Below are positions 62,338 through 64,000 of a stretch of 64,000 nt of DNA, piece after piece. A program made the position numbers and the translations under genes. The DNA is from Roseovarius arcticus (lineage in GTDB: Bacteria; Pseudomonadota; Alphaproteobacteria; Rhodobacterales; Rhodobacteraceae), in assembly GCF_006125015.1 (NCBI RefSeq), contig NZ_SZZN01000001.1, positions 434,001-498,000 of the forward strand, given 5' to 3'. The notes under the pieces were generated by a model. The model worked only from the letters and a program-made list of their open reading frames with translations. It was not told the origin of the DNA and searched no databases. Every line of letters starts with the position of its first letter. Within the stretch, counting starts at the first letter, position 1.

Positions 62338-64000
62338 ATGACTGAGCAGTACAAGCACCTTCTCTCTCCAATCGAAGTTGGCCCCTTCACCCTGCGCAAC
62401 CGGGTGCTGGTTACCGCCCATGTGCCGGGGCTCGAAGCTGACGGCAAAGTCAACGACGCTTATATTGCTTATCAAAGGGCCAAGGCACGCGGCGGGGCGG
62501 CCATGCAGGTTAGCGGTTCGACCGCCGTACATCGCACTGGCGCGGTTGGCGCGGGCCGCGGCCTGAATGCCAGTGATGACAGCTGCATCGACGGCTACCA
62601 ACGGCTGGCCGGCGCGGTTCACCACCATGAGGGGCGCTTTCTAGTACAGATCGGTCATGCCGGGGCCAATGTCGCCGACACCGGTGCGGGGCGTCCATTG
62701 CTTGCCCCATCCCCGATTATGTCCCGCCTTTCGCGCGAGATGCCGAAACAGATGACCATTAGCGAAATTGACGAGCTGGTCGAAGCTCACGGCACCGCCT
62801 CTGCCCGCGTGCGCAAGGGCGGTCTCGACGGGGTCGAACTGCTATCCGCCTTCGGGTATCTGCCCGCCGCGTTTCTTTCACCCTATTCCAATATCCGCAG
62901 TGACGATTACGGAGGGTCGTTGGAAAATCGTATGCGTTTCTTATTGCGCACCATAGATGCCGTGCGATCAGGCATAGGCCCCGACCGCATCCTCGGCGTG
63001 CGCCTGCCCGGCGATGAACGGGTCGAGGGCGGGCTCACCCAGTCAGACCTTCAGGAAATTGCGGCACTGATCGCCCAGACCGGGAAGGTCGACTATCTTA
63101 ATATCATCGTCGGCACGAATTACGATCGGGGCGGGCGTATGGACCACTGGCCGCCGACTCCCGCGCCGCATGGCCTGTTCGTGCCACTGGCCGCTGGTAT
63201 CAAATCTCGCGTGGCCCTGCCTGTCTTCACCGCCGGGCGGATTACCGATCCGGCGATGGCCAACGCCATCATCGAACGGGGAGATGCCGATATGGTAGGC
63301 ATGACCCGCGCGCAGATTTCCGACCCCGACCTCGTGCGCAAACTGATCGAGGGGCGCCCACAGGACATCCGCCCCTGTGTCGGGGCCAATCTCTGCATCG
63401 CGCAGGCGATGGCCGCAAAACCAATCCGTTGCATCCACAATCCAATGACCGGACGCGATGCCGCATGGGGCGAGGCCCTTCCAACAAATACGCCAAAAAA
63501 CGTCACAGTCATCGGGGGTGGCCCCGCCGGGCTGGAAGCTGCCCGCGTTGCTGCCGAACGTGGCCACCGGGTAACCCTTTTTGAGGCATCGGATGAACTC
63601 GGTGGTCAACTTGCACTCTGGGCGCAGGCCCCAATGACGCGCGAATTTCAAAAGACCCTAAATTGGTATCGCACTCAACTGTCCCAACTTCAGGTCCGGG
63701 TTCACACCGGCCAGCGCCTTGCCCCGGAAGATGTCGCCGCACTGAACGCCGACGCCTTGATCCTTGCGACCGGCGCCGTTGCTTCTGCGCCGCTACCCAC
63801 CGCGACCGGCCCCAATGCGATCCAAGTTATAGATCCATGGCAAGCCATCGCCGACGGCCCCACCGGGCAACACATCCTTATCAATGACGAAGGCGGGGGG
63901 CGTACCGCCCTTTCTGCGGCTGACGCGTTGCTCGATCAGAACCGCATCACACTGGTCACCGCCGAATACGCGATTGGAGAGCTTGTCACCCCCACGGTGC
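62338..64000 (+). CDS. FMN/FAD/Fe-S NADH:flavin oxidoreductase, demethylase-like, 3' end beyond window
   Basis: The ATG at 62338 follows GGAGGCCGCG, and 554 residues are visible. The OYE-type FMN barrel is about 1-330 (LRNRVLVTAHVPG, VQIGHAGAN, LSPYSNIRSDDYGGSLENRMRF split over 180-205). The Fe-S segment is RPCVGANLC (Cys near 346 and 352) and CIHNP (about 364). Here Ala replaces the second Cys of the classical C-x2-C motif. A FAD/NAD domain starts with GGGPAGLEAA at about 392-401. This three-cysteine pattern is the one I associate with N-methylproline/dimethylglycine demethylases, so catabolism of an N-methylated amino acid such as stachydrine is likely. A 2,4-dienoyl-CoA reductase role is less likely. 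Confidence 0.88.
   Translation, partial: MTEQYKHLLSPIEVGPFTLRNRVLVTAHVPGLEADGKVNDAYIAYQRAKARGGAAMQVSGSTAVHRTGAVGAGRGLNASDDSCIDGYQRLAGAVHHHEGRFLVQIGHAGANVADTGAGRPLLAPSPIMSRLSREMPKQMTISEIDELVEAHGTASARVRKGGLDGVELLSAFGYLPAAFLSPYSNIRSDDYGGSLENRMRFLLRTIDAVRSGIGPDRILGVRLPGDERVEGGLTQSDLQEIAALIAQTGKVDYLNIIVGTNYDRGGRMDHWPPTPAPHGLFVPLAAGIKSRVALPVFTAGRITDPAMANAIIERGDADMVGMTRAQISDPDLVRKLIEGRPQDIRPCVGANLCIAQAMAAKPIRCIHNPMTGRDAAWGEALPTNTPKNVTVIGGGPAGLEAARVAAERGHRVTLFEASDELGGQLALWAQAPMTREFQKTLNWYRTQLSQLQVRVHTGQRLAPEDVAALNADALILATGAVASAPLPTATGPNAIQVIDPWQAIADGPTGQHILINDEGGGRTALSAADALLDQNRITLVTAEYAIGELVTPTV

Noticed and set aside
1..64000. tRNA, rRNA, riboswitch or CRISPR genes
   Set aside because: By eye I found no cloverleaf with TTCGA-type T-loops, no rRNA sequence and no regular repeat-spacer array. 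A covariance-model scan would be decisive; a hit would overturn this.

Overview
The window looks like a chromosome or plasmid segment of a marine alphaproteobacterium of the Rhodobacterales (Roseobacter) type. This is inferred from the moderately high GC, tight ATGA-coupled operons, a carnitine/betaine catabolic repertoire, an Amj-type flippase fragment, and the mix of IS3, IS21 and IS110/IS1111 elements with alphaproteobacterial integrase remnants. No rRNA, tRNA or CRISPR array was seen.

Bases 1-14079 hold two divergent operons. The leftward one runs aldehyde dehydrogenase, luciferase-like monooxygenase, CaiD-like hydratase, L-carnitine dehydrogenase, BKACE (dehydrocarnitine cleavage), PotABC-type transporter, acyl-CoA dehydrogenase and NDP-forming acyl-CoA ligase (cut by the window edge). 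The rightward one runs RidA, alpha/beta hydrolase, a three-part CaiB-type CoA-transferase/flavin-reductase fusion and an AA_synth family protein. Together they suggest uptake and aerobic breakdown of carnitine or a close analogue, with both CoA-free (dehydrogenase plus BKACE) and CoA-linked (CaiA/B/D-like) enzymes. The fusion probably supplies reduced flavin to the monooxygenase. An IS3 transposase remnant follows, then a divergent proline module (proC-proA leftward, proB rightward), probably for osmoadaptation.

Bases 17784-26092 mix debris (LysR fragment, truncated MetX-like hydrolase, integrase fragment, dispersed repeat) with an intact group: a TolB-like/TPR regulator, a TTC38-like protein, a DUF1127 protein and an exported protein, then a GNAT and a DUF5946 protein. 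Bases 26093-32344 form an uncommon same-strand group: two split-barrel flavin-type proteins (one with GAF), GNAT, PAPS sulfotransferase, a two-heme-motif membrane protein, a monoheme cytochrome c and a GFA-family zinc protein.

Bases 32345-49186 are accessory: a TylF-like methyltransferase, a complete IS3 element that truncates a hypothetical gene, a PAS-GAF-histidine kinase, a persulfide dioxygenase with a BLH-type phosphatase, an integrase with one nonsense codon, a methyltransferase, a PNPOx protein, a universal stress protein, an extensin-family protein, a BTLCP protease, an exported Gly/Glu/Asp repeat protein, and fragments of Amj, a serine recombinase and a second IS3 copy. Bases 49333-56717 hold a contractile-injection tail sheath gene stranded by an IS21 element, followed by SRPBCC and GST remnants and two IS110-superfamily elements. 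Bases 56718-64000 return to metabolism: an OYE-type reductase, a GMC oxidoreductase, LysR with a divergent VOC dioxygenase-like gene, and a partial FMN/FAD/Fe-S demethylase-like enzyme that may act on N-methylated amino acids.
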